Below, one piece after another: positions 56,272 to 62,659 of a stretch of DNA of 64,000 nt. The stretch comes from Vespula vulgaris. Lineage: Eukaryota > Arthropoda > Insecta > Hymenoptera > Vespidae. The stretch covers positions 4,772,001-4,836,000 of the forward strand of contig NC_066591.1 in assembly GCF_905475345.1 (NCBI RefSeq), read 5' to 3'. The notes under the pieces are model-generated. The model ran no database searches and was not told the DNA's origin. It was given only the letters and a program-made list of their open reading frames with translations. Each line of letters opens with the position of its first letter. Within the stretch, counting starts at the first letter, position 1. The translations under genes and the position numbers were made by a program.

Positions 56272-56950
56272 TAATAATAGTAATAATAGTAATAATAATA
56301 ATAATCTTAAGCGTTCTAATTTTTTCCAATTTTTTCATGAGAAAAACTTCTACTAATTGCACTTTGGCACTCATGAAAAAATATATATGCATAGTAATAA
56401 TAATAATTTTCTGCGTTCTAATTTTTTGAAATTGTTCTGAATCTTTCGAGAAAAAAAACTTTTATTAAATATTGTGTACGTATTTGTGATACCGAATAAT
56501 TAATACTTAGAAATTCGTACTACTGAAACTAGTAGAAACCTCATTCGACCTAACAATTAGAAATTTGTTTCGATCATTGATCGAATAGAGAAATTGATTT
56601 ATCAAAATTTCCAATCCTATCTTTCATGGAATAGGAAACTTTGGAAACGAATACGATTATCGAAAAGTTCTAAATTGGTTCAATTGCAGTTCGATCGGTT
56701 GTATCTCACGAAGGAATTACGTCTTTGTTAGATTCGACCATTTACGAATTTCTACCGAAACACACCGATTGAATTTTACAAATTTCGTCAAATTACAAAA
56801 TTACTGTGGGAGAGTACAAATGATATTTTCAAAAGGTTTAAAGGGTCAAGAATCTTTAATATCATTCATTATTACGTGGAATGTATATTAACATTAGATA
56901 TAATATTTCATCTCCCTATCATTTTCTCATGTTACCTATTTGAAAATCCC

Positions 56951-57022
<72 letters not shown>

Positions 57023-57894
57023 TGACAATTATTACAAATGTCGATTATATTAATTATTGTAAATTTTAATTAATCAATAACCATTAAGGATTTTAATTTT
57101 ATATATAAGATATTAATTATTATCAATTGTTACGGCACAATATTGAGAAAAGGATCTGCACTGTAAGTAATTTAAGCTCTTAGAACGGCACTTGATAAAG
57201 CATGAAATATGGAATTGGATAAAGTGCAGAAAAGTGGGGATAAGACACTTATGTTAGAGTTAGTCACGTTACTTTCGACGGGTACTTTCCTGACTCATCG
57301 AGCGTTCAATAATAAATTTATCATTAGGATGTAAGAAAACATAATTATTAATGCTCGAAGATAATAATAAAAATTGATTAACAAAACAAAGGCACTAATT
57401 AAAAAATAATAATAATAATAACAACAACAATTATTGTTATTGTGTAAATCGATGAGTGACTAAAACGATTCGATACTATCAATTTGAATAATCCATTGAG
57501 AGTTTCCATTAAAAAAGAAAAACAAAAAGAAAAAGAAAAACAATTATCTCACCATGGTGACCATAGTATTGGCGCTGTCAGTACTAGTGTTGATCGTGGT
57601 TTCAGATGCTGTACTGGAACCCATGACCACGACCTTTGGCACCGTACGACAACTACGACTTCCACCAGCGGATTTGAAGTGGAGTCTACGCAAAGCGGAA
57701 GCCGCATGCGAAAGCAGGTCACCGTCCTTCGATGAAGAACTTTCCGAGGCTCCATGACGTCCTCCTCGAGATGGCTGCGACTGCGACTCTCCTGAATCAC
57801 ACCCGGTACCCCGTGAACCTCCTCCTCCTCCTCCTCCTCCTCCTCCTCCTGCTCCGCCACTCCTCCCAGGGGAGCCACGATTCTCCAAACATCC
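1208..57894 (-). CDS. Rgk1: RGK-family small GTPase (Rad/Gem/Rem-like), nine exons, 5' end incomplete
   Basis: Spliced coding region on the minus strand: join of 57894-57553, 51728-51358, 49314-48992, 41204-41006, 39641-39390, 34621-34419, 33833-33742, 5999-5807 and 1533-1208. Seen: all nine exons share one open frame, every intron is GT...AG, and the sum is 2301 nt (766 aa plus stop). Residues 1-530 are a low-complexity Ser/Thr/Gly/Pro/Asn-rich extension; 531-697 is a Ras-like G domain; 698-766 is the C-terminal tail. G1 is GAPAVGKS (537-544), G4 is NKVD (645-648), G5 is ETS (673-675), and switch II reads DHSCAEM (587-593) instead of DxxG, as is typical of RGK proteins. The tail ends CENLHVL with no CaaX box. 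Known for the family: inhibition of voltage-gated calcium channels via the beta subunit, calmodulin and 14-3-3 binding, plasma-membrane targeting by the basic tail. The paralogue (Rgk1 versus 2 or 3) is a guess from the long N-terminus. Residue numbers are counted from the first visible codon. Confidence 0.9.
1534..5806 (-). other. Rgk intron 8 (4.3 kb)
   Basis: Spliced between residues 658 and 660. Mostly AT-rich unique sequence, with an (AT)n tract at about 3500-3549, a short one at 4617-4636, a (CAA)n tract at 5279-5330, and a purine-rich GGGAGA-type stretch on the plus strand at 5735-5790 just inside the donor. Nothing coding is recognised. Confidence 0.85.
5807..5999 (-). CDS. Rgk1: Rgk exon 8 (residues 595-658), NKxD (G4) exon
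   Basis: 193 nt, phase 0 in, phase 1 out. The acceptor is TTTAAAG|CCGG at 6000 and the donor is ACCGAGG|GTAATG at 5806. It encodes PENCISTYEPHAYCVVYSTT, then DRASVRVAEEVLQALWRSDH, then VSARAVILVGNKVDLARSRL and VSTE. The central VVYSTTD strand, the VGNKVD guanine-specificity motif (643-648) and the following LARSR loop match RGK proteins closely. Tyr602-Glu603-Pro604-His605 lies in the switch II helix replacement. The junction with exon 9 restores VSTEEGKS, the same length as in vertebrate Rad. Confidence 0.96.
9348..9411. repeat. (AT)n microsatellite, 64 bp
   Basis: Pure alternation, in intron 7. Similar tracts lie at 158-195, 458-493, 3501-3549, 7340-7374, 19420-19459, 20279-20325, 24181-24232, 26790-26836, 28962-29002, 31890-31925, 36682-36721, 41441-41476, 44511-44548, 47963-48007 and 49497-49540. 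Confidence 0.95.
10182..10238. repeat. (GAAA)n tetranucleotide repeat
   Basis: About thirteen units in intron 7. A second (GAAA)n array is at 45595-45634 in intron 3. Confidence 0.95.
12264..12338. repeat. (GA)n microsatellite, 75 bp
   Basis: Pure GA on the plus strand, CU in the Rgk transcript. In intron 7. Confidence 0.95.
16003..16069. repeat. (GTAA)n/(CGTA)n compound repeat
   Basis: GTAA units grade into CGTA units, with one reversion. In intron 7. Many copies of GTAAGT are donor-like on the plus strand, which is not the transcribed sense strand. Confidence 0.9.
16644..16723. repeat. (GA)n microsatellite, 80 bp
   Basis: The longest pure GA tract in the window, followed by impure GA to 16780 and, after a 50-bp spacer, an opposite-strand (CT)n tract at 16840-16890. 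The pair could form a long GA:CT stem in RNA. Confidence 0.95.
21594..21627. repeat. Short imperfect hairpin
   Basis: TAGAGTAGTAAGAAG and CTTCTTACTCTA pair over 12 bp with a 3-nt bulge and a TATTTT loop. In intron 7, unassigned. Confidence 0.5.
22446..22503. repeat. (GA)n microsatellite, 58 bp
   Basis: Pure GA on the plus strand in intron 7. Confidence 0.95.
23604..23705. repeat. Compound (GA)n-(GATA)n-(GA)n microsatellite
   Basis: GA repeat, about seven GATA units (23619-23646), then GA again with one GG interruption. In intron 7. Confidence 0.95.
25045..25094. repeat. Compound (GA)n-(GGGA)n repeat
   Basis: GA run to about 25075, then four GGGA units. Further GA tracts follow at 25242-25290 and, past exon-free sequence, at 25912-25950. 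Confidence 0.9.
25151..25178. repeat. Near-perfect 28-bp palindrome
   Basis: Perfect 13-bp arms TTCTCTATTACGT / ACGTAATAGAGAA around a central AA. Lies in intron 7 between two (GA)n tracts. Confidence 0.85.
26339..26532. mobile_element. MITE-like element with 11-bp terminal inverted repeats
   Basis: Starts CAGGCTGTCCC (26339-26349) and ends GGGACATCCTG (26522-26532), whose reverse complement is CAGGATGTCCC: 10 of 11 positions match. The interior is 172 bp, AT-rich and non-coding. The 5' flank is TA; the 3' flank is CA, so a TA target-site duplication would be imperfect. CAGGNTGTCCC-type ends occur in DNA transposons, and a non-autonomous Tc1/mariner-type derivative is the best guess. Confidence 0.5.
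27852..27935. repeat. GA-rich imperfect microsatellite
   Basis: Two GA runs separated by GACA/GAAA interruptions in intron 7. A similar tract is at 29547-29598. Confidence 0.9.
32125..32280 (+). promoter_or_regulatory. Possible insect core-promoter-like segment, antisense to Rgk
   Basis: A relatively GC-rich island in intron 7 holds TCAGTA (A at 32178), matching the arthropod initiator, with CGTCGT at exactly +28 to +33, five of six positions of the DPE consensus. A TATAATA lies at 32129. No open frame follows. These short motifs occur by chance, so this is weak. Confidence 0.15.
32371..32484. repeat. (CTAT)n tetranucleotide microsatellite, about 114 bp
   Basis: Nearly pure array with a few CTAC/TATA interruptions, in intron 7. 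Confidence 0.95.
32850..33600. repeat. Diverged tandem repeat, three copies of about 260-300 bp
   Basis: A core recurs at 32914-33003, 33176-33264 and 33477-33555. Shared words include GTGAAA...GACGATTA, TTAAAATTTAATAGAATTG, GCGAATTATGGAATAATTAA and CTCGAATAA. The sections between cores also correspond, for example GTACGTAAAAGCTTT...GATTTGTACG against GAACGTAAAAGGTTT...GATTTGTACG. A fragment of the same unit precedes the first core (about 32855). The block ends about 140 bp from exon 7, inside intron 7. Confidence 0.7.
33742..33833 (-). CDS. Rgk1: Rgk exon 7 (residues 564-594), switch I/II exon with non-canonical G3
   Basis: 92 nt, phase 1 in, phase 0 out. The acceptor TTTCCAG|ACGACG at 33834 is strong; the donor is ATGACG|GTAAGT at 33741. 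It encodes DDESGEKTVSVLLAGEESEL and TFIDHSCAEMT. Where Ras has DTAGQE, this protein has DHSCAEM: Asp587 is kept but the invariant Gly and catalytic Gln are gone. RGK family members characteristically depart from DxxG here, so low or atypical GTP hydrolysis is expected. The Gly-Glu-Glu-Ser loop matches the inter-strand hairpin of RGK proteins. Confidence 0.96.
33834..34418 (-). other. Rgk intron 6 (585 bp)
   Basis: Short AT-rich intron with strong splice sites (GTGAGT and TTTCCAG). It holds no repeats or open frames of note. Confidence 0.9.
34419..34621 (-). CDS. Rgk1: Rgk exon 6 (residues 496-564), P-loop (G1) exon
   Basis: 203 nt, phase 2 in, phase 1 out. The acceptor CAAAACAG|TACGG at 34622 has a long T/C tract; the donor is CATCG|GTGAGT at 34418. 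A Ser/Ala-rich linker (residues 497-527) runs into the first beta strand PYRVLMLGAPAVGKSSLVSQ. GAPAVGKS (537-544) is the phosphate-binding loop with Lys543 and Ser544 for the nucleotide phosphates and Mg2+. Ras Gly12 is replaced by Pro539, as is common in non-Ras small GTPases. The exon ends in switch I region TSEYLHAYDTSI. Identification as an RGK-type G domain is firm. Confidence 0.96.
35031..35117. repeat. (AAT)n trinucleotide repeat, about 87 bp
   Basis: Nearly pure array in intron 5, close upstream of exon 6 in transcript order. A second array of this class at 38184-38252 reads ATT on the plus strand. Confidence 0.95.
35335..35399. repeat. (GAA)n trinucleotide repeat
   Basis: About twenty GAA units with an AAAGAC interruption. 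UUC in the transcript, so a long pyrimidine tract 0.7 kb before exon 6. Confidence 0.95.
39060..39120. repeat. (TTCG)n tetranucleotide repeat
   Basis: CpG-containing array with ATTC and TTTG variants at its edges, in intron 5 about 270 bp downstream of exon 5. Smaller TTCG and CGAA arrays recur at 39867-39886 and 52916-52943. Confidence 0.9.
39390..39641 (-). CDS. Rgk1: Rgk exon 5 (residues 412-496), basophilic-kinase and 14-3-3-like sites
   Basis: 252 nt, phase 2 in and out. The acceptor CCGAACAG|ATATGG at 39642 follows a CTTTCTCTTTT tract; the donor is CTCTAG|GTGAGT at 39389. The product begins RYGSPHHSRSQSVKTPGSRS. It contains RVASMP (residues 446-451), matching RxxSxP 14-3-3 mode, RHFSITGKG (463-471) with an RxxS site, and RGDSLKSRRSRSNNS (475-489), rich in Arg/Ser. 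Vertebrate RGK proteins bind 14-3-3 through phosphoserines on both sides of the G domain, so an N-terminal site here would fit. That function is inferred. The block is high in GC for this window. Confidence 0.92.
39642..41005 (-). other. Rgk intron 4 (1.4 kb)
   Basis: Begins with the weak donor GTTCGT. Includes imperfect AAGAGT/GAGAAA repeats at 40915-40980 next to the donor, which are T/C-rich in the transcript. Otherwise unique AT-rich sequence. Confidence 0.85.
41006..41204 (-). CDS. Rgk1: Rgk exon 4 (residues 346-412), pre-G-domain segment with conserved helix-like block
   Basis: 199 nt, phase 1 in, phase 2 out. The product runs GGSAGGTKRTTQATIVVQQP, then DAPAATILLHPDADARRREE, then NMRQLLDVANTLTLQEIHDF and EMR. 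The last 25 residues look like a conserved amphipathic helix. The donor is ATGAG|GTTCGT at 41005, a weak match to consensus. The 5' boundary is inferred: AAAAAAG|GAGG at 41205 gives the required phase 1 and is the first AG after an AG-free stretch of about 150 nt made of AAC/GAC repeat. An alternative is GAG|GAAG three bases later, also in phase. If the AAC repeat were coding it would add a poly-Asn run, but that frame meets a TGA near 41363 and has no ATG. Confidence 0.83.
41211..41302. repeat. (GTT/GTC)n trinucleotide repeat at the intron 3 acceptor
   Basis: Plus strand GTT with scattered GTC; AAC/GAC in the Rgk transcript. It lies between the T-rich tract with a CTGAT branch-like site (41369-41373) and the proposed acceptor of exon 4, and contains no AG on the transcript strand. 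Confidence 0.85.
43313..43369. ncRNA. Candidate pre-miRNA-like hairpin
   Basis: A 57-nt imperfect inverted repeat: the outer arms CTCGAGTAT and ATACTCGAG pair perfectly, followed by CTAGTAT against ATACTTAG with one bulge, then CGTACGTAT against ATATACGTAC, leaving a small loop near 43340. About 22 pairs in all. The stem is on the short side for an animal pre-miRNA and no known seed is recognised. It could fold on either strand. Confidence 0.25.
43845..43960. repeat. (AAT)n-(GAT)n compound trinucleotide array
   Basis: AAT units grade into a GAT/TGA block (43885-43940) with one GAC. In intron 3. Confidence 0.9.
48992..49314 (-). CDS. Rgk1: Rgk exon 3 (residues 238-346), disordered N-terminal region
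   Basis: 323 nt, phase 2 in, phase 1 out. The acceptor is ATTTAG|TACTCC at 49315 and the donor is GCGCCAG|GTGAGA at 48991. It encodes TPVRGSVDAGQPDPSQISSM, a Lys/Glu/Asn-rich middle (residues about 260-305), and a Thr/Asn/Arg-rich end TTNRSRGRSAPG. No folded domain is recognised. The joint phases with exon 2 (phase 2) and exon 4 (phase 1) are the main support, together with a long open frame and strong consensus splice sites in DNA where neighbouring sequence is repeat-rich. Confidence 0.85.
49315..51357 (-). other. Rgk intron 2 (2.0 kb)
   Basis: AT-rich, with (AT)n at 49497-49540 and a palindrome at 50810-50834. An open frame at 50962-51162 on the minus strand shows no recognisable protein and lacks convincing flanking splice sites. 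Confidence 0.85.
50810..50834. repeat. Near-perfect 25-bp palindrome
   Basis: Perfect 12-bp arms AGAGAATATATT / AATATATTCTCT around a single central C. In intron 2. Confidence 0.85.
51358..51728 (-). CDS. Rgk1: Rgk exon 2 (residues 115-237), disordered N-terminal region
   Basis: 371 nt, phase 0 in, phase 2 out. The acceptor GTTGCAG|GTGACG at 51729 is preceded by a perfect CTAAC branch site; the donor is TTCAG|GTAAAA at 51357. The product starts VTTTDGEQPDDSFDLIDVPP, acidic and then proline-rich (PPEMSPPPVAP), followed by Ser/Thr/Gln-rich sequence and a second proline cluster (DDTGAPPPTPMIG), ending near RTPPLPDLRAAEFF. It has the look of an intrinsically disordered, phosphorylatable segment. 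GC content and codon use stand out from the AT-rich introns on both sides. The split serine codon (AG+T) joins exon 3 in frame. Confidence 0.87.
52947..52981 (+). other. G-quadruplex motif
   Basis: Six or more runs of three or four G on the plus strand with loops of 1-7 nt (GGGG-T-GGG-AC-GGGG, then GGG-T-GGG-ACAA-GGG). Sits directly beside a (CGAA)n repeat at 52916-52943. In the gene's transcript this would be C-rich, so folding would be on the antisense DNA strand. Confidence 0.7.
55676..55700 (+). pseudogene. tRNA-like 5' half (A-box) fragment
   Basis: GCTTGGATAGCTCAGTGG has the layout of a tRNA 5' end: a seven-base acceptor strand, TA, then a D-arm start. TAGCTCAGTGG (55683-55693) is a full match to the polymerase III A-box TRGCNNAGTGG. 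No good B-box follows (only TATCGAGTT about 22 nt on) and no pairing acceptor strand is found. It is at most a tRNA fragment or the head of a decayed tRNA-derived SINE. Confidence 0.3.
56159..56469. repeat. Tandem duplication with unequal (AAT)n expansion
   Basis: Unit 1 (56159-56359) and unit 2 (56369-56469) share ACTC...ATATATGCATAGTAATAATAA, then GCGTTCTAATTTTTT, then an AATT...TTC stretch, GAGAAAAACTT and TACTAATT/TATTAAAT. Unit 1 carries about 120 bp of AAT repeat (56184-56305) where unit 2 has only four units. The unit without the array is about 95-100 bp. Confidence 0.75.
56951..57021. repeat. (AAT)n trinucleotide repeat, about 70 bp
   Basis: Pure array in intron 1, about 650 bp from the expanded array of the tandem duplication. 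Confidence 0.95.
57553..57894 (-). CDS. Rgk1: Rgk exon 1 of those visible (residues 1-114), Gly-rich and Ser-rich N-terminal region
   Basis: 342 nt, phase 0 in and out. The donor is ATG|GTGAGA at 57552. The proposed acceptor is CCACAG|GGA at 57895, with a CTAAC branch-like site about 30 nt upstream. The frame stays open further upstream through purine-rich sequence but holds no ATG, so this is not a first coding exon unless a non-ATG start is used. It encodes an 11-residue glycine run from a (GGA)11 tract (plus-strand CCT repeat 57818-57850), then Ser/Gln/Arg-rich sequence including SQSQPSRGGRHGASESSSS, a short ALRRLHFKSAGG stretch, VPKVVVMG, and a Ser/Thr-rich end. No domain is recognised. 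Support is the exact frame junction with exon 2 (NTMVTM then VTTTDGEQ). The 5' boundary is the least certain in the gene. Confidence 0.75.
57818..57850. repeat. (CCT)11 coding repeat, poly-Gly in Rgk exon 1
   Basis: Encodes eleven glycines on the minus strand. Length polymorphism is to be expected at such a tract. Confidence 0.85.
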
Positions 57895-57939
57895 CTGTGG
57901 ACCGATCGGTTTTATATTTTTTGTTAGCACGTTTTCCTC

Positions 57940-58032
57940 TTCTTTCTCTCTCTCTTTTTCTTTTTTCTCTCTCTTTCTCTCTATCTCTATCTTTATTTCT
58001 GTCCCTATCTCTATCTCTTTCTCTCTCTTTCA

Positions 58033-58072
<40 letters not shown>

Positions 58073-58130
58073 ATCTCCCTACCTCTTTCTCCCTATCCCT
58101 TCTCTCTTTCTCTCTATCTCTCTTTCTATC
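57940..58130. repeat. CT-rich imperfect microsatellite just upstream of exon 1
   Basis: CT, CTTT and CTAT motifs; GA-rich in the transcript, so it does not serve as a pyrimidine tract for exon 1. Confidence 0.9.
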
Positions 58131-59229
58131 AGTCATTCACGATTTCTGGTTCATTTCTTATCCTCGAGAAAGGTTAATTTCGCTTTTACGGTCACCCTTA
58201 TATTGCGAACGACCGATCTTCCTAACGAGTAATCTTATCGCGAGAGGGATATTAAGACGATGGCTATATCCTATAACCATTTCTATAGATATTGCCTGGT
58301 TATGAATTTTCATCGTTATCGATTGATTCAAGCCGTGTGATACGAAACGATTTGATGTTACAAATATGTGGTATGTGAGAACGTAATGTAATAACTTCTT
58401 TCAAAAGTTTTAGTAGATTTAGAGTTTGCTTACTGTAGAGATTCTTGCGGATTTCTTACTCCATGAATAAATCTTTGGGTCATGGTTTCTCTTGGAACGA
58501 TTCACGTTCTTAAATAGAAATTTTAACGTCGAGATAGAACGTTTACGTAAGGAAACATACGTAATATATTTTTCATAAAATTACGTTAAAAATTTATCTC
58601 TAAATATAATTATTATTAATCTAATTAATCATATTCGTAATAGGTACTTTTTCTGGTCGGGGAAGTTTATTTGAAAATTTTTGAAACGATTTCAAATCTT
58701 TTTTTTTTTTTTTCTTTTTGAGAAAACTATAGGAGACAATCCACGTAACTAGGATTAATTCTGCGTTTAAATATTGTTACTTATTGAACTTGTACACATT
58801 TTCATAATTAAAAAGTAGAAAAGGAACACGAACATTAAGAAAGTAAAAAGAAAAAGACAGTTATCTAATTTCTATTTTCCATTTATATTACCATTATATA
58901 CTATTATATTGCCAATTATCTATCCGTATCTTAAATTACATTAAATGTTCCATTAAAAATCCGTACTCTAATAACAAAATAAAAAAATACAAATATCTTT
59001 ATCGGGATTCGACGACTTTCTAATCCCATCTTGGCTATTGATCGTATGTGCTGGAAAGGTCGGATGCGACTTTAAAAATTATTAGAATGGAGAAGACAAG
59101 CCGATCGTGTGGAAAAATTCTCATCCCTTATCTGGTATATCGACCTGTATCGAGGTTCGCATGAGGAAGATAAAGCTATTCATAATTGAAAAAAAAATAA
59201 AGAAAAAGAAAGAAAAAAGAAAAAAGATG

Positions 59230-59272
59230 ATGAAAGCACAGAGAAAGAAAGAGAAAGAGAGAGAGAGAGAAA

Positions 59273-59310
<38 letters not shown>
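59230..59310. repeat. GA-rich microsatellite
   Basis: Impure then pure GA on the plus strand. Comparable tracts lie at 60596-60664 and 61330-61450. Confidence 0.9.
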
Positions 59311-59312
<2 letters not shown>

Positions 59313-60621
59313 ATTAATCTGTCTCTATTCTCGGTAGCATCGAGATAACCGTTTACGAGGACGCCGGAATGCGATTACCTTTTCGATTAAATGTCTCGCG
59401 AGCTGGATAGAGCTATGCACGTGATTGGGTACCGCTATTAGCAAGAAACACGATTTCTTCCTTCCATTCCTTCCCTTTTTTTTAATGAGGCGTCCCGATA
59501 AATTCGCCATCTTCGAGACTAGCCGCTCCTCCCCCGTTACGAATGATTATTGTCGTTCGACGTGTTTTACGATCTACGGAAATGGTAGGTTTCGTTGGTT
59601 CGAAATTATTCATTTAATTTATCGATTCATTTATCGGGGAATGTGATCAATTAAAAAGGGAAAAGAAAATTACCAAGATAAAAAAGCTGTAAAAAGTAGC
59701 AATTAATAGATCGAGTGAGAAATTAATATATAAAGAAAAATGATTCATTGGTTTGTTTATTATGTATGATTCATATCAGACACTTCATTCTTATGAAGAA
59801 GTATATTTTTCCAAAAGTATTGCAAAAGAAATGTTAAAAACATTTTTAATAATACAGATTATAATCGAGTGTCAACGCTCGATGAGTTTCATCGCATTCA
59901 ACTTTATAATTATTAGTTTGTATAATATTGTCTTATCTGCTAAAGTTATGAAGTACTTTCAGAGGAACAAAAGGAATCGATAGTACCATTTTGAAATTTA
60001 TTTTAAAAGGAAATATATATATATGTGTGTAATGATATTGTTACTGTAAATATAACTTCGTATAGAATTTGATATTAAATTGTTTTAACGTTACAAAAGA
60101 ATCAATCTTTAAAAAAGTTCATCGAACCTAATAATTATTTTCTTTACTTTATTCATTCGAAAAGGGACGAGATAAATTTACGAAAATGAGAACAATAATC
60201 AATATTAATATTCGTCGATGTATGATAGATAAAAATTCCACAATGCACATAAACTTAACAATTCGACGATATGGAAAGAAAAGAAAAGAATATATGCTAT
60301 AACATGCAACAAATTTTCTTTTTCTCACGGGAAACAAACGAGGATACGAGAGTTGGTTGCTTTACTACGGAGAATAGGTAGAAATATAAAATAATTCTCT
60401 TTACAAAAGAAACAACTTAAATAAATAAAAACGACAAGTCCCTGTAGTATTGCGAGTTCGTAACATTCCGAAAAACATATTTCAATTTCTTTAAATACTA
60501 ACACGAAAAATAACATATTCTCTTCGAACGATAAAATTCTGTCCTTTGCATTTATGTATCTCGGGGGGATGAACGCACACGTGCGGTATATCGAAAGAGA
60601 AAGACAGAGAGAGAGAGAGAA

Positions 60622-60667
<46 letters not shown>

Positions 60668-61365
60668 GGTTGCGATCGATTAGGTTTACCCGTGCCATAA
60701 CGTATTATTAGTCATTATCGGTTAAGTAAATAAGCAATCTAGGTCATGCGTAGTTAATACCCGTCATAAAAGCACGATATGCATACAATATGAGAATACA
60801 CACTCACACACAGACTCACAGAGAATGTATTTCGAGGTAGCCCGGGTCATCAACGAAATGTATGTTTCATACCAACCCCCTTCCATCATCGAGCGTGTTT
60901 CCTTTTCACCCTTCACCCTTTCCCACCTTTCCTTCTCTATTTCCACCTCCACCTACGCCTCCAACATTATTCGACTACGAACGAACTGTCTCCTCGTTGG
61001 AGACAGCAGTAATCAAAAAATTGTCCGAGGTCGCTAATTTGAATGATGCCTTCTTCTATGTCTTGCTCACTCTCATCTTAACCTTCGTCCCTCCTTCCCC
61101 GCCAAACCACTTTCAAACTATTTTTTGTTCTACCAAGTGCAAACTCTCACGAGATGAGAGAACGTTCGTTTTTGTTTGCGAGAACATGTTACATTGCGTT
61201 CTACGTCGACCTTCCATCGGGCGACGTCGTTTCCTCCTAGCACGTTATGTTGCCTCGGAAAGATTGAAAAATGTATATATACTTGGAACGAAGTAAAGAA
61301 GGAACGACGTCGAGAAAATAAAGAGAAAATGGGAGGGAGAGACAGAGAGAGAGAGATACAGAGAC

Positions 61366-61410
<45 letters not shown>

Positions 61411-61544
61411 TACAGAGAGAGCCAGACAGACAGAAAGAGTGAAAGAGAGAGAAGAAAACTTTTCAAGAAATGTATAAAGAAAAATGCAAGTGCATTTGCT
61501 TAATGAATATTCGATACTTCGTGTTTATGATGATAATAATAATA

Positions 61545-61582
<38 letters not shown>

Positions 61583-62623
61583 AATAATAGTAATAATACT
61601 AATAGTTCGATCATGATTTTTCATGTCTTACATTCTGAATCTGACAAGTTAGGCTGTAACTTTTTTTCAGTTTGCTATCAATCGAACACATTATGAAACA
61701 AATAAAGAAAAAGAAAAAAGGAGGATAGAATTTATCGGAAGTGGAGAGAAAGGATTGAACTTTCCGAATATTCCTGACAAATATTGACATTTGGAGATAG
61801 GGAAGAATATAAAACGAGTTCGAAGTTGATATCTTCTTTGCCAATTGAATCTCAGCTTGGACTTTGAATTTACGTGTAGAATTACATATATATGTGTGTG
61901 TGTGTGAGTGTGCCTGCGTGTATGTGTATGCATGAATGGGACGTTAAATATATATATAAGAAAATTTTTAATCTAAAAAACTTTTAAATATATTATAAAA
62001 AAAAGAAAGATAACATTGGTTAAATATGTTTCTTTCTAACTCGAGTATACATTGTTTACTATGCTATCCGGCTGACTTTTTATAGTTTTCGTATAACATA
62101 GTGTTTAAAAAGCGTTGTTCTTTGCAATTTTCATGTTTAAATATGGCAATCTACACTCTGCATCGTATTATGTGAAAATAAATGAGTCTTGCACTCATAA
62201 TGTTTATTTCTTATACTTTGTTTGCTATATTTAGTAATTTTTCTACTTTCATTTTTTGTTACATGCACAGACACTTCTAATGTATAAAATATCTCACAAA
62301 AATAATGTGTTATTACAACGATGATCTGAATTTCAAAATTTTAATATTTAGCTACATGAATCAAGACACACGTGTACTCTAATCGTAAAACTAAATATAT
62401 TATTATACTTAAAATGTAATATCAATGAAAATATATTACATTACCCTAACAAGGGTAAACATCTACGAATTCAAATAATTAAGATATTAAAAAATTAATA
62501 ATAAATAAATTTAATAATTACAATTGTTTCGAAAAAGAATCAACGATAAAATACGAATAAGAAAGGAAAAAAATTATTGCAAACGTGTATTTAATAAAAA
62601 TTTGTTCGTATGCAAGATAAAAA

Positions 62624-62659
62624 ATATTTCTCTAGATAAATCTTTATCTAGAGAAATAT
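62624..62659. repeat. Near-perfect 36-bp palindrome
   Basis: Two perfect 17-bp arms, ATATTTCTCTAGATAAA and its complement, around a 2-nt centre (TC at 62641-62642). Could extrude as a cruciform or form a hairpin in RNA. Confidence 0.85.

Larger units (their letters stand above)
51729..57552 (-). other. Rgk intron 1 of those visible (5.8 kb)
   Basis: Contains a (CGAA)n/G-quadruplex pair at 52916-52981, an unexplained strong donor-like site at 53418, a tRNA-like half at 55676-55700, a tandem duplication with (AAT)n at 56159-56469 and (AAT)n at 56951-57021. No further exon is recognised with confidence. Confidence 0.82.

Noticed and set aside
57549..57878. Glu-rich minus-strand frame over the CCT repeat
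   Set aside because: Alternative frame of exon 1; only the poly-Gly frame joins exon 2 in phase with a good donor.
60825..61296. Overlapping plus-strand frames rich in Pro/Ser/Phe
   Set aside because: Low-complexity CT-rich DNA, no recognisable domain.
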